DNA of 64,000 nt from Hetaerina americana (Eukaryota > Arthropoda > Insecta > Odonata > Calopterygidae), in assembly GCA_022747635.1 (NCBI GenBank), contig JAKTNV010000005.1, positions 50,237,013 through 50,301,012 of the forward strand, read 5' to 3'. Each line of letters begins with the position of its first letter. The stretch's first letter is position 1. The translations under genes and the position numbers were made by a program. Shown piece by piece: positions 24,387 to 35,536 of this stretch. The notes beneath the pieces were generated by a model. That model was not told where the DNA came from, ran no database searches, and saw only the letters and a program-made list of their open reading frames with translations.

Positions 24387-25707
24387 TACCTTGATCAAAA
24401 ATTTCCCGGAATTTATTCAGAAAATTAAAAATACAAGTTTATTCATCTAAATCTATATTGTCCCCTTCAAAGTAATCCCCATCGACTGCAACACACTTAT
24501 GCCAGCGCTTGATCCAATCCTCGAAACATTTTTTATATTCGGTTTTCGGTATGTCCATCAGTGCTTCCTGCGATTTTTCCATTACTTCCTCTCGGCTGCT
24601 AAAACACGTTCCCCGTAATGGTTTTTTAACTCGATTGAACAGAAAGAAGTCACAGGGAGCCAAATCAGGTGAATTCGGTGGCTGTTGGATGGTATTTGTT
24701 GCATTTTTCGTCAAAAAATTACGAATAATGATAGCACTGTGCGACGGTGCGTTATCATGGTGCAAAATCCACGAGTTTTCTGCCCACATTTCTGGTCTCT
24801 TTCGGCGAATTGCTTCACGCAAACGTCTCATAACGCCCAAATAATACTCTTTGTTTACTGTCTGGCCTTCTGGCAAAAATTCATGATGCACTACACCGTT
24901 GTAATCCATGAAAACCGTCAGCATTGCCTTCTTTTTTGACTGAAAACGACGTGGTTTTATTGGTCTCGGCTCATTTGGTGAACGCCATTCACTTGCCTGA
25001 TGTCTGGATTGCGTGTCGTACTCATAAACCCACGTCTCGTCTCCAGTAATGATCCTTTTGATGAATGTGGGATCGGATTCAGCCTCGCAAATCATGTCTT
25101 TTGCGACGTCAACACGGTCTCTTTTTTGCATGAAATTGAGGTCTTTTGGCATGCTACACGACGGAAACCCAAATCATTAACCACAATGTCTTGGGCGGAT
25201 CCATAGGCAATGTTCAAGTCCTCCGCTATTTCTCTGATGGTTAATTTGCGGTTATTGACCAACATTTCTTTTACTTTATCAATTTTTTCACCGACTTTCG
25301 ATGTCGATGGTCTGCCACTGCGTTCATCATCTTCGATTGACTCACGACCACTTCTGAACCGCTCGTGCCACTGGTAAACGACCGTTTTTTTTAGAGAATC
25401 GTTGCCGAAACACTTTTCCAACATTTCCAACGTCCGTGCGCCACTAAATCCGTTTTTTACGCAAAATTTAATACAAGTTCGTTGTTGCAAATTTAAATCC
25501 ATTTCTGCAATTGTAAAAAATCGCCAACACACACAGAAATAGATGTACTCTTGGCTACGTAACTTTTGCAAATGTCAAGTTATGACACTAAGATTTAAAG
25601 GGAATATCAACAACAGATGTACCAATTTAACAAAAAAAAACAGAACTCAAATCGGAACGATGGGAGCGCCACACGGTGGTTATTCCGGGAACTTTTTGAT
25701 CAAGGTA

Positions 25708-25708
<1 letters not shown>
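24386..25708 (-). mobile_element. Mariner element, copy 1 (1323 bp)
   Basis: Inverted ends of 27 bases start CTACCTTGATCAAAAA and match each other except at base 17 (T versus G). TA flanks both ends, as expected for mariner target duplication, though the surrounding (TA)n makes the exact duplication unprovable. Length is typical for mariner. It encodes one transposase reading on the minus strand with a single frame break. It is almost identical to the copy at 53975-55299. Confidence 0.95.
24439..25502 (-). pseudogene. Mariner DD34D transposase, one frameshift
   Basis: The transposase would bind the inverted ends and cut and paste the element at TA sites. The ATG at 25502 opens MDLNLQQRTCIKFCVKNGF; this start lies within the family's usual N-terminal helix-turn-helix. 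The linker motif RSGRPSTS follows. Near 25153 the frame breaks: a few codons are missing just before MPKDLNF, the place of the conserved WVPHEL-like motif. The second frame (ATG at 25152, 237 codons) carries the catalytic triad: TGDETW (Asp 38 of that piece), HHDNAPSHS (Asp 133) and SPDLAPCD (Asp 168). The second and third Asp are separated by 34 residues, so DD34D, typical of mariner. No other stop was seen. The combined length of about 354 codons fits the family. Confidence 0.93.

Positions 25709-25742
<34 letters not shown>
25709..25742. repeat. (TA)n tract, SINE tail next to mariner
   Basis: About 17 TA units directly following the 3' end of the SINE body (minus sense) and directly preceding the mariner end. 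Confidence 0.95.
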
Positions 25743-25746
<4 letters not shown>

Positions 25747-26022
25747 ATAAACACAGTAATCAACCCGAAGGTCGGTTTAGTAGGTGATGGTAGAGATCAC
25801 CCAGTACTAAGCCCTATACGGCGTGTGAATGTTCACACATCAGGGTAGGGGGGCCAGTTCCTTTCCCTGTGCCGGTTATGGTTCCCCAGGAAGACTTGGT
25901 ACCCGAAGAAATCACTTCAGCTTGGGTGGAGCTGCAGGTGCCCAGAATGCCTTGCCCGGGATTCGAACCCAGGACCCTCTGGTCAGCAGTCCAACGCTCT
26001 ACCCACAGGACTACGGCGACCC
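25743..26022 (-). mobile_element. tRNA-headed SINE family A, full-length body with (TA)n tail
   Basis: On the minus strand the head starts GGGTCGCCGTAGTCC at 26022, with an A-box-like GTGGGTAGAGCG and a perfect B box GGGTTCGAATCCC, so pol III transcription is likely. The unique body includes CCATAACCGGCACAGGGAAA, CCCCCCTACCCTGATG and GGGCTTAGTACTGGGTG and ends CTGTGTTTATGGTTTATATA. Copies lie at 12784 (minus), 40103 (minus) and 60251 (plus). The 3' end in at least two copies runs into TA repeats, so TA seems to be the native tail. Confidence 0.88.
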
Positions 26023-26026
26023 ACAC

Positions 26027-26029
<3 letters not shown>

Positions 26030-26061
<32 letters not shown>

Positions 26062-26062
26062 C

Positions 26063-26125
<63 letters not shown>

Positions 26126-26131
26126 TATATG
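26030..26131. repeat. (TA)n compound tract
   Basis: TA runs at 26030-26056 and 26067-26131, separated by CATACCTGTG, lie just upstream of the SINE head in its own orientation. Confidence 0.9.
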
Positions 26132-26490
26132 TAAGGAAAAGGAATAGGAATACGAATAATATTGTATGCATTTCAATACAGTATCGGTAAAAATTCAAAG
26201 TGACAGGAGCGAGATTTTACGGCAACCATTCCAGTTTAGGTTCAATATAGTAAATCTGGTGCTGACTATTCCCCTGAAGTTCTTAAAAATATTCTTTCTG
26301 CTCAACGTGTAAATTAGTAATATTCGTTCCTCGCCTGATTGATGTTAAACTATCCGAAAATGAAGAGGCCGATGAATTGGTCACAGATTTAGACACGATG
26401 AATCTATTGGGGGCGTATTTGAAAGAGGTGTCTCAGAAGGAAGGCACAGGATAATGTACGTCGACCAATTTGAAAAAACGAAGAAATAAA
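26132..26490. other. Unassigned sequence
   Basis: No gene was recognised. The right part (from about 26390) is purine-rich and may belong to the LINE remnant that follows. Confidence 0.45.
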
Positions 26491-26600
26491 GTTAGAGAGA
26501 CAGAATGCCATTGGACGAAGTTTTTACTTCATCAAAGCGCAAGAGACTTATTATTGGAAAGTGGGAATGAACAGTCAACCAAAATAGAAAGTCAGCTGAT
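26491..26600 (+). pseudogene. Possible LINE remnant
   Basis: The sequence ACAGAATGCCATTGGACGAAG resembles the LINE remnant at about 23375-23410 base for base over roughly 50 positions, with several mismatches. Its translation DEVFTSSKRKRLIIGKWE is in line with the LINE region that reads DKVLIAVGEERK. Short and decayed. Confidence 0.35.
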
Positions 26601-29600
26601 CATCGGATCAAAATACTGAATTTGAAATTTTATGGGTACCTATTCATCCACACAAAGAGTACTTAAAATTTCATTTTTTCAATGAATATTCTCTCTTTTG
26701 TGTGTGAGTGTGTATTTATATTTCTATACACATACATAAAATAACCCTCCTATGGACTCGTGAGCACTCTTCTTCACCCACCCACACCACGTCAATCCCT
26801 GCGCGAGCGCCTCTTCGCGTAACCCCTCAACCTCATCTCCTGCTTGGCGTGGCCCATCCGTCCACACTAAACCAGAGTCCTTCCCTCTCCTTCTTCCATC
26901 AATTTCTCTCCCCATTCCCCATTCTTAAAAACCTCCTCCTCCCCCTTTCCCTTTATCCGCCCTCTCTTCCTTTCTCTCTCCCCAACTTCGTGGCGCCCAT
27001 ATTAAAGAAGGATGATGAGTCAATGTCCTCGCACTGAGCGCCACCGTGCCGCCTCCAAAACCCTTCCTCCCCACTTCCATTTCCTCCCTCCGTCTTCCTT
27101 TCCTTTCCTTTTTCTGTATTCTGAACTCAGTGGTCATCCCCCTTTCCCCCACCAAGGAACAGCCGCCGACCGACCACCTCAAAATCGTCGATCTCACTTC
27201 CCATTCCCTCATTCCCTTCCCTCAAGTGTTGCCCCGTGCTAGGGCACGGAATTAAATTGCGGAAGATGTGTAATTAGCGCCCTCTGCTTTTGACAGAGGT
27301 CGTCCCTACGATTACTATGTAAAGGTCTATTTTGAACGACCCACCTCTCTTAGATCTCGAGTCATCGTATTCAGTGAATTGACATGAATCATCACTTCTT
27401 TATATCGACTTTGTATCGATATATTAAGTGTTCCCAAATATGACTTCAATGAAATACCTATTTGAATTCTTTAAGACATCTTTACGGATGAAAAATCGAT
27501 TTTTAATTTTCTAATTAAATTCTTGAGCAGTGGAATTTGATTTAAGAAGTTAAAACCTGCCCCTTTAAATGGTATTTAAGTGGAATTTTAATTATGTACT
27601 TCACGTCATAGCAAACGTTGTAGGTTTTGTTCCCTCATACGTTTTACCGCGTAGGTACGTTTATTCTTAGTTCAATTTACTCTAACAAAACAAATGAAAT
27701 GGATTATTGTATAACCCTAGCATTAAAATCTTACGAATTTCAATAATCATATTACGAGATTAGTGATAAAGTTATTCCATTTCATTAAGATTTCTTCCAA
27801 ACGTAACTCTTGGTAATTTGAAGAAACACATTTTTTTCAATGCTTATTTTATTTGGATTGTGCTATACTTTCATTTCCGATAATAGTATATTTTGAATCA
27901 TAAATGAATAGTTTTCAAAATATAAACTATTGCTGAGCATGAGTGAGTGAGGACTAAATTAAGTTAGAATATAACTAGAATTTATGCCTCTAAAATTTTC
28001 ACTAAGCCTTAATCGTAGTATGTGTTAGGAAGCATCCGTCGTTGATATTCAATTCATGAAGTATTTTAATTCATTGTGTTTGAATGCAAGGGCAGTTCAC
28101 CGAGTACAAGCAATGTGGTTTTGATCGGAGGGTTGGGGTTCGATGCTAGGCGAAGCCTCTTGAGCGCTCTCAGTTCTACGAAATAGCGTAATATTTTTCG
28201 GGTGTCTGATATTCCTAGAAACTATTGGCGGGGCAGGGAAAAGAACTCCACCTACCTTTCTGTGTGCCCCGCTCGTGAGCTATTATTACATTAGATGAGC
28301 TCCACACTAATATATCAAACCACACTTTGGGTTGTTTAACCTGATTACATGCAATTGTAGTCCATTCATAAATGATGTGATCTTTCTGTTGTCTTTTGAA
28401 CTTAAAACAATACGTTAGTGCGCATTACCATTTATTTGATTTGTCGCTCAATTACCAGTGATGTTTTAAAATGAATCTAAAGACATTCATTTATTTGGCT
28501 GATAGTATCCTATACAGTCGCTCCGGCATTGGAGTCATGCTAAGGGGAAGGATACCTGAGCCCTATCTGTGGGGTACTCTTGAAGACACGCGCTGCACGC
28601 CATGCCCCACAGAATTTCTCAGAAAAACCGCCTGCGCTAATTGCATTAATGGATTCGGGCTCAAGCGTATCTTGACTGACTCGAATATGCTCGTCGTGCG
28701 AATGGCTCATTTGCCCGAGTGCAGTTTGATGGTTCTCCCGAGTTTCATGTCCTCCCCAGAGGTCGCGGAGGCGGAACGGTTTAGACCCTTGACCTTCCGT
28801 AGCGATGGCCAACGGAAAGTAGAGAGAGAGAGATAGAAATAGATAGAGACAGAGAGCGAGCCCAGCTGAATTTTCAACCCCTTTCAGGGGGTATCCCTCG
28901 GTGTGGGTTTTTTTTAAGTGGAGGGCAAAAACTTGACCGCTGCGTCCTTCATAAAGGACGCCAAGTAGTTTGACCGCGTCGGAAGAGTCATTAAATTCGA
29001 AAGTGCTCTCTCTCCCTCTTTTCCACCTGTCGCCCAACACCCTCCACCACCCTCCACCCCTTTTACTCTTGCCATCTTGAAGTCGCAGCTTCACACTCAA
29101 GGGATGGAAATTATATTCCGGATAAGATTAAACGACGCAACCGAGTCCTTAATCGACGGTAAAAAAAACTTCATTTATATTTTTAAGCGCCACATGGCAC
29201 TAAAGTTGAAAAATCGTTCTTTTCGAGTTTTTCTCGTGCGGCAAAATGTCGTAACAAATTTGCAAAAATGCCTCTGATATCTGTGTCCAGTGTTAGAGCC
29301 GCTAGTTTCAACCCTTTTCGACATTAGAGTTGCACGTGGGTCTTCAGCCTCTTTCTCTCGGTTTTAGTCGGTTTTAAATGTTACCTGCTAAGTAATATCA
29401 CGTACTTGTGATGATGTCAGCAGTCGTAGTTGAAAATTTTAGCTCCTTTCGTTTTGATATTTTTGCATGGAGTTTTGCAGAAAACTTAAATAAAAAACCT
29501 TAATTTGAATATTTGATGTCTTTTTTCAATGTAAAAAAAGTAGTATTCTTCTCCGAACACCCATTGCTGTGTGTAAATAAGAAATGGGGTGATATTTGGA

Positions 29601-30651
29601 ATCTGAAGATTCATCTGTACATTGATTTAATACATTTTTTAAGGGTATGAGGTCGATTGATAGTAGGCATGAATTCACAAGTTCAAGCAAAAATATAAAC
29701 TTCCGTAGAACTTTTTTTTCATGCAAATTCTCATATGTGGATAAATAGTGCCATAATCTGTTCTAGTTCATACTATAATGCCCTGCTTCCCTAGTCTTTT
29801 GGCTCGCAAGTTGGCCGGAGAGGCACGACGGGGAGATTATATTTATGAGAGGGTATCTCATCGTAACAACATTTAAATATTTTTGCTGAAAAAAAAGGAG
29901 TAATTTATTGCAGTAAATGGATAGCTGCGAGGCACTTTCCCCTGAATTTCACAGTCCATCGGAGTGATTTGCCACCCTAGTTGAAAATACTTTCCACTCT
30001 TATGCCCGTAGACTTAGCCATTGGCTATTCCTGTGAGCTTCCACAATTCATCTTTATCGTGGAATCGATACTCTCTACCCTGTCTGACCAAGGAAAAAAC
30101 TATGAAGTCCTCATAAAAGCCGTTGGGTAGGTGTATAAGATAAAGGTGCCCTTTTTTTACGATAATTATGCCTCCCACAGGTATAATTGGTGATCTCTAT
30201 TCCGAGAATTTACGACCCTGGAAGAGTACACATTTCCTGCCGTCTTCGTGGATTCATCCGGAGATCCTTCCCTCGATTTTCCGAGCAGCTATAAACCGTA
30301 TTCCTTACGCGGAATACGTTTTGGAGCGCATACGTGAGATGCTGGAAGCATCCAAATATCCTTGAGCTCACTTTCTACACGAACTTCTTACGGGTATGGA
30401 CGTGCTTTCTTTTACAGTGTTGGCATTGTGCGTTTAGCAAGTCTTAGGACAAATATTGCAACTGGCGCATTGAGATAAGAGTGTCTCTGGCTTTTTAGCC
30501 GTCTTTTACTCCATTTTTCTCTCATTACCTCCAAAAACTCCTTCCCCTTAAATATGACTTTCTTCTATTATCCACCTTTTTATTTCTCTTCCACCATGGT
30601 TTTATTCTTAACGCACGCGAAAATCTCAAGGATATGGCTATTCATTCAAAC

Positions 30652-30652
<1 letters not shown>
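26601..30652. other. Unassigned sequence with strongly pyrimidine-rich block
   Basis: From about 26760 to 27240 the plus strand is strongly C- and T-rich (runs such as CTCCTCCTCCCCCTTTCCC). Open frames of 60-110 codons there reflect composition. A minus-strand frame at about 28540-29100 (186 codons) has a mixed composition and is unrecognised; a plus-strand frame overlaps it. An open frame at 30168-30362, starting just before an acceptor-like CCTCCCACAG, reads smoothly but is also unrecognised. The rest is AT-rich without features. Confidence 0.4.
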
Positions 30653-30728
<76 letters not shown>

Positions 30729-30815
30729 TGTATCTATATGTGTATATATATTTATGCATAAAAAATATATATATATACATACACACACGTGTGTGTATAT
30801 GCATGTTTATGTATA
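30653..30815. repeat. (TA)n tract with CA/TG-rich end
   Basis: About 35 TA units are followed by interrupted TATATG/TATACA and a CACACACGTGTGTG palindrome. The tract leads directly into the end of a truncated Tc1/mariner copy. Confidence 0.9.
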
Positions 30816-31176
30816 GGGTGCGGCGCTTAAATTCGGACAAATGAAACTTTTGTTTGAAAGCAAATTTATTTAAAAAATACAAATGAAAATCCTTTTACAT
30901 ACAAGTAGTGAGATCTGTCAAAAGTGACATTACTCAATGCAACCCCCTTCAGCTGCAATGACCGCATCCAATCTCGACCTGAATCGATCGCTCGCACTCT
31001 TTAAAATAGTGCTGTCCATATTCGCGAATGCTGCTACGATAGCGGTGCGTTGAGATGCGACATTAGGGCGCCTCGTCTTATTGGTAACTCTTTCGACTAC
31101 GCTCTAAACATAATAGTCGAGGGGGTTCAAGTCCGGCCTATACGGGGGCCAGAACTCCTTTGACTAGAACATGTCA
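30816..31176 (-). mobile_element. Truncated Tc1/mariner-superfamily element
   Basis: After TATA the sequence starts GGGTGCGGCGCTTAAATTCG, which fits the terminal repeat of a TA-targeting element. Inward on the minus strand lies the 3' part of a transposase. The opposite end stops at a CA-rich run near 31177 with no matching terminal repeat, so the 5' half is lost. Confidence 0.75.
30930..31170 (-). pseudogene. Tc1/mariner-type transposase C terminus
   Basis: The minus strand reads FWPPYRPDLNPLDYYV, a stop, SVVERVTNKTRRPNVASQRT, then SDRFRSRLDAVIAAEGGCIE and the natural stop at 30930. PDLNPLDYY holds the third catalytic acidic residue (D). The in-frame TAG at 31104-31106 sits where the family normally has Trp, so TGG to TAG is likely. 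The first two catalytic residues lie in the missing part. It is not of the same family as the DD34D mariners here. Confidence 0.8.
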
Positions 31177-33106
31177 AGTTGCACACACACACACGTATAT
31201 ATTTCCTAATAGTCATTTCAAAGCAATTTGTGTTTATGTTTTAATCTATTTCTTTTTTCCACTGAGGAATGGCCATCAGATCTTCACCTTCTCTTAATCC
31301 TGCTTGAATCCTATGTTTGGGTTACATATCCGTGTGGAGATTATTACATTACTGAAATGTATCAACTGGATTTATCTTGGGAAAATTAGTAATAAAATAT
31401 TTTCCTTCCCTATCTGCTTTTTCGCGTTGGCTCTATACTCGCCATTCTTACGTAACAGTTCACTGTTTTACATTCAAGGGCATGAGTGCATTACTGAGAT
31501 TATCTCCCTCTATGTCGGGAAAATAAACTTTGATCAATCTACGAAGTGTAGATTTCGTGTGTGGCTCTTTCAAACAAGAAAACTGTATGGAATTTTTTCC
31601 GCTCCTCTCGAATAGGAAATCATGTTAGATACTTAACGAAAGTTTTTTTCTTCCCAATTACTTATTTTTTTCTCATTGAGAGGTATTATGAAGTTGCATA
31701 TATTTGTTGATGGCGTAAGATTATTAGAAGTATTATTTATGAATGATGCGTTCTCCGTAAGTGTGAAATGCAGTAAGGAGAAGATGCTTTAGCCAAGTTG
31801 AGCATTTTAAAATAAATCTACCTTATAGGTGATAGATGGGCACTATTTACTGTCTAATTTATGGCTTTTAAGTAAAACTCAAAAGCTATAAATTTGTCAC
31901 TAATAAGTCAAATAGTTTTCCTATAAAATACTTCCTATATAGTTACATTCCAATAGGTATTCAATAGTATCAAATAATGAGTCTACAAAGAGCTAATTTA
32001 AAATTTATTTCAACGTCTATTTAAATAATAATTTCTAAAGGAAATGGAGCATTTATGTGCTTCACATACATTGTTAATATTACTTGGCCGATGCTTTAAT
32101 CCCAACTTCGGATTTGGCATTATGCATTCGAAGAACTAGTCATCTAGAATAGATATTGCGAGGTTAACTCCTTAGGCGTCGAACAGTGCCCTCCACCTCT
32201 ACTGAATTAACAGAAAAATTAATCTCTTATTTCGAATACCTGGGGACGATTGGGCATTATCAGCGCTATGCAACGAGCATCGACCTTTTTTATTCCACAA
32301 TCCCGGCGAAGCCAAAATTCGCCATTTCGATAGTTTGGTGGCTTTTATTACCTCATTCACTTGATGCACGCGAGTGCTCGCTGTTTCTCTCACTCTCGAC
32401 GATGGAAAACACTCCATCATTCTCAACACTCTTTTAAATATTTTGGCATCATGTTCAGAGTAGTAGAGTGAAGTCTACCGTCCGGTTAGAAATAGGACGA
32501 ACTCGAAAGACGTGCCTATTGAGGCAGGGAAAAGTTGCAGTTTCCAAACTTGACGAGCCAAATCACCGATGTGAACAGTGTTCTTATCCGGCGGAACTCC
32601 TGGGTTGTCTCTCGTGGGCTCTACTCCAAGTCCCTCTAGTTGTTTCCCAGTATAGGAGGAGGCAGTTAATTTATTCCTTACTTCCTCACCGATGAGTGTT
32701 AAAAACTCAAGGAATAATGTCCGTGGAGAAATCTTTGTGGTTGTATCCGTTAGTGAAAGCGGGAACATACGTTAGAACTCGATTATAAATTCATCAATTT
32801 TCCTCTGAGCAAATATGATAATTTCAGACTTATAGGGTAGGGAGAAAAGCAAAAATTAATACATATCTTCGTGTTACTCTTCACCTTCATGAACAAAGCT
32901 GCTTTCCTTACTCATACTTCCACCCACTCTTGCGGAGGCTAGCCTGGCATTGCCTAGAGGAAGTTCTGACGAAAATTTAAAAAAGGGTATTTTATGATCC
33001 ACTTAGAACGGGGAATACCATTTAAATAAATATCTAAACATCTGATTATTAAACAGCCAGACGAGGCGGGATTTCGCATAAAATTTTGCACATTTCATTT
33101 CGGTAA
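31177..33106. other. Unassigned sequence
   Basis: A CA run at about 31180-31195 borders the truncated transposon. No gene was recognised in the remaining AT-rich sequence. Confidence 0.5.
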
Positions 33107-33333
33107 CACGTACATGGGGCATTCTCAGAAGGTCGGCGAGCGCTCGGAGTCCGTCGGCGTGAAATCGAGATTAAAACACTGTGCATCAGCCCTAATCGCG
33201 TTGGTTCCCTCTCGCAGTTCCACGGCGACGCCGCGTCTGCACGCAACACCGACGGCGCCCCTTCGAGTCGTTATAACCAAGCGCTGAAGGAGAAACTGCA
33301 AAGGCAGCGGCAAAGATGAAAGGTTTGCGCTGC
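33107..33333 (+). other. Candidate terminal coding exon (speculative)
   Basis: The plus strand is open from 33107 to the TGA at 33331-33333. An acceptor-like TTGGTTCCCTCTCGCAG ends at 33217, and the frame after it reads FHGDAASARNTDGAPSSRYN and ends ALKEKLQRQRQR. The charged, helix-prone end looks more protein-like than most frames here, and the block is GC-rich. Antisense frames are open too, so composition may be the cause. No family was recognised. Confidence 0.18.
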
Positions 33334-33769
33334 AGCTGCGAATGATCGAGGAGTCGGTGACGGTGAACCGTGGGCAAATACGTACATACACTTCTGAGGA
33401 GGGAAATATCGAGGACATCTCCGTTTCTCCGCATTACCCTCTTCCCTCGAGTGGAATCCTAACTTATGCATATCAACATCACCCCGCAGCAATGTCCTGG
33501 TCATTGGAGAAAGATCAATTCCGTCTTGCCTTTATACATATATATATATATTGCGCGTATTTCAAGGGAAGAAGGCATGAAATGAGTTTTTTCCTTTTTG
33601 ACGGATGAAAGGAATGAGAAAATTATTTCTTCAGGTAAGACCTTTCATCGCGCGCTATTCTTTTGTAATCCTTTACCCTATGGTATTGCGAGTGGCACTG
33701 CCTATACATACAGTTAGAACGCTACGTTTTCATGTTTAGTTCGCAATCTTTACCTAGAGAAATATAAAA
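33334..33769. other. Unassigned sequence
   Basis: GC-rich to about 33420, then AT-rich with a short TA run at 33538-33551. No feature was recognised. Confidence 0.45.
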
Positions 33770-33890
33770 TATTTTTACAGTAAAAATTTTACGAAAAACA
33801 TTGGTCCGAGCTGTTGTTTCTGAAATTTCAACTATCTCGGAACATGATCTTCTCATCAGATCATCTTGAACGATGAAGTTGTACAGCCAC
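33770..33890 (-). repeat. Possible hammerhead-like repeat fragment
   Basis: On the minus strand CTGATGAGAAGATCATG is followed by CCGAGATAGTTGAAATTTC and AGAAACAACAGCTCGG. It has the order CTGATGA, potential hairpin, GAAA, as in the other repeats of this type, but the stem is weak and no target duplication was found. Confidence 0.25.
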
Positions 33891-35462
33891 ATCATCATAA
33901 TTTTTGCGTATTAAATATTTAAATTTTATCTTTGTAAATTAAAACGCACAAAAATAAACTACGGTTAAGTATGGAGTGTGAAACCTTACGTGTCCATGAA
34001 AACGGTTATGGAAAAACATTGAAGCCATACATCCCTACATGTAATATCAGATGCAATAACAAGTTCATGAAAAAAACAAGTAATATCAAGTTGATGAAAA
34101 GTGATGCCCAAATCCATCAATCCATTTGTAAATAATACTCAAAGTACAAAAGTTAAGTCATTATTATGCAAATGGATTTGATAATGAAAACGAGATTTTA
34201 TTGAAATAATTTAGATTTCTACCTATCTCTTGACTTTCATAAACCAATAAATTCGTGTAACATTAAATTGAATTTAGGAATTATAAAGTTATAAAAACTC
34301 GCTTGACTCACTAAATTACGCATATGATACGTTATGCTTACATAACGTCTGTACCTCCTTGTTTCCCTCTTCCATGGCTTCGTATTCATATTTACCCAGC
34401 TATCTCGTGAAGGGAGGGAAATACTAACAAATGAATACATATTACCCGTTTACTAACTTCTTCCTCGCCTTTTTCAAGGCCGGCATCCCTCTATATGCCT
34501 ATTCGTAGAACTGATCGACGCCTCTTCTTTCCCGTTATACTTCCCCGCGTTCCAAGTCGCGAACATCCCGCGCATTACATAAATAATACGTATCTTATTC
34601 CCATAACATACTCTCTTATCTCCAACCTAGCTTGCCCTCCTTTCTCATCCTTTCACTGTTATATCGGTGTTTAAACTCGTCAGTACCTACATACGTTATC
34701 ATATTTACTTATATTTTAACGAGCCAATATGTATTTTTTTTCCACCCAGTGATAGGTTGGGGTGTGAACTGGATGTATAACTAACGATAAGGTACTTAAT
34801 TAACTACAAAAGCTGTTGCTTGTAATACCACTATGATATTATGTGGTACGTATGAAACTTTGACTACTACTTATTGTTATTTAGATTAAGATCTAGGCAG
34901 AAAATCTAGGCAGACGGTGATTTGTAAGGGCTATTCCTCTTCCAATTTTACTTGACGACCGCTTCAAGTATAAGAGTCTACCTCTGAGCTGTTACGACCA
35001 ACTGTAGACCATTTGGATTATGTTGTTTAGGTTAGGTTAAAGTCGAAAAAGGGTTTCTCTCATACGATTTAATTAAACGCTCCCGAACCTCCGTTCTTTA
35101 CAAATCCTCCAATTACTAATATTTCAATGACATCCAACTGTTTTTTGCCCTGCATACTAACCTCTTCTGATACTATAGCGTATATGACCTTTCCGTTCAT
35201 ATGGTAATCATTTTACGGTAACGTAATTATTAAACAATGGTCAATTTTCTCATCTAGTTATTGCATAAATCTACGAGAAGGCTCATGGTTCCAGATATCT
35301 GCTGGATCGTCTTTAGGTATTTTATGATTAATGCCCTTTATTTGCTTCTGGAATTTTATGTCATACATGATTTTTTATTCGAGAAAAACGCAGTTATATT
35401 TTTTTCAACGCGGTAAGGAGAATGGCCCTTAATCCATTGCCCACCGTTGAATTTAAATACTC
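33891..35462. other. Unassigned AT-rich sequence
   Basis: No gene was recognised. No splice-supported frame or repeat copy was seen. Confidence 0.5.
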
Positions 35463-35536
35463 CATCTCTGTCTTAGGAGGGATTCGAACCCGTATTGTTT
35501 TAAAGGGCTGGCAACACCGTTACACGATGGTATCTC
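35463..35536 (-). repeat. tRNA-like sequence, possible SINE head
   Basis: The minus strand shows CGTGTAACGGTGTTGCC followed after about 20 bases by a perfect B box GGGTTCGAATCCC. The spacing is close to that of a tRNA, but acceptor-stem pairing is not evident. Probably a tRNA-derived repeat fragment of a type different from families A and B. Confidence 0.4.

Noticed and set aside
24509..25206. Plus-strand open frames within mariner copy 1 (and the same in copy 2).
   Set aside because: They are antisense to the transposase reading, which has the catalytic motifs.
25975..26022. Possible true tRNA gene at the SINE head.
   Set aside because: A and B boxes are present, but the same head with the same downstream body occurs at several loci and the 3' acceptor strand is absent, so it is a SINE.
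28100..28160. GGGGTTCGATGC resembling a B box.
   Set aside because: No A box at proper spacing and no second copy; too weak.
28540..29100. A 186-codon minus-strand frame.
   Set aside because: Overlapped by a 121-codon plus frame, no recognisable domain, and low-complexity leucine and serine runs; not strong enough to call a gene.
35025..35045. TTAGGTTAGG resembling the insect telomere repeat.
   Set aside because: Only two units, far too short to mean a telomeric array.
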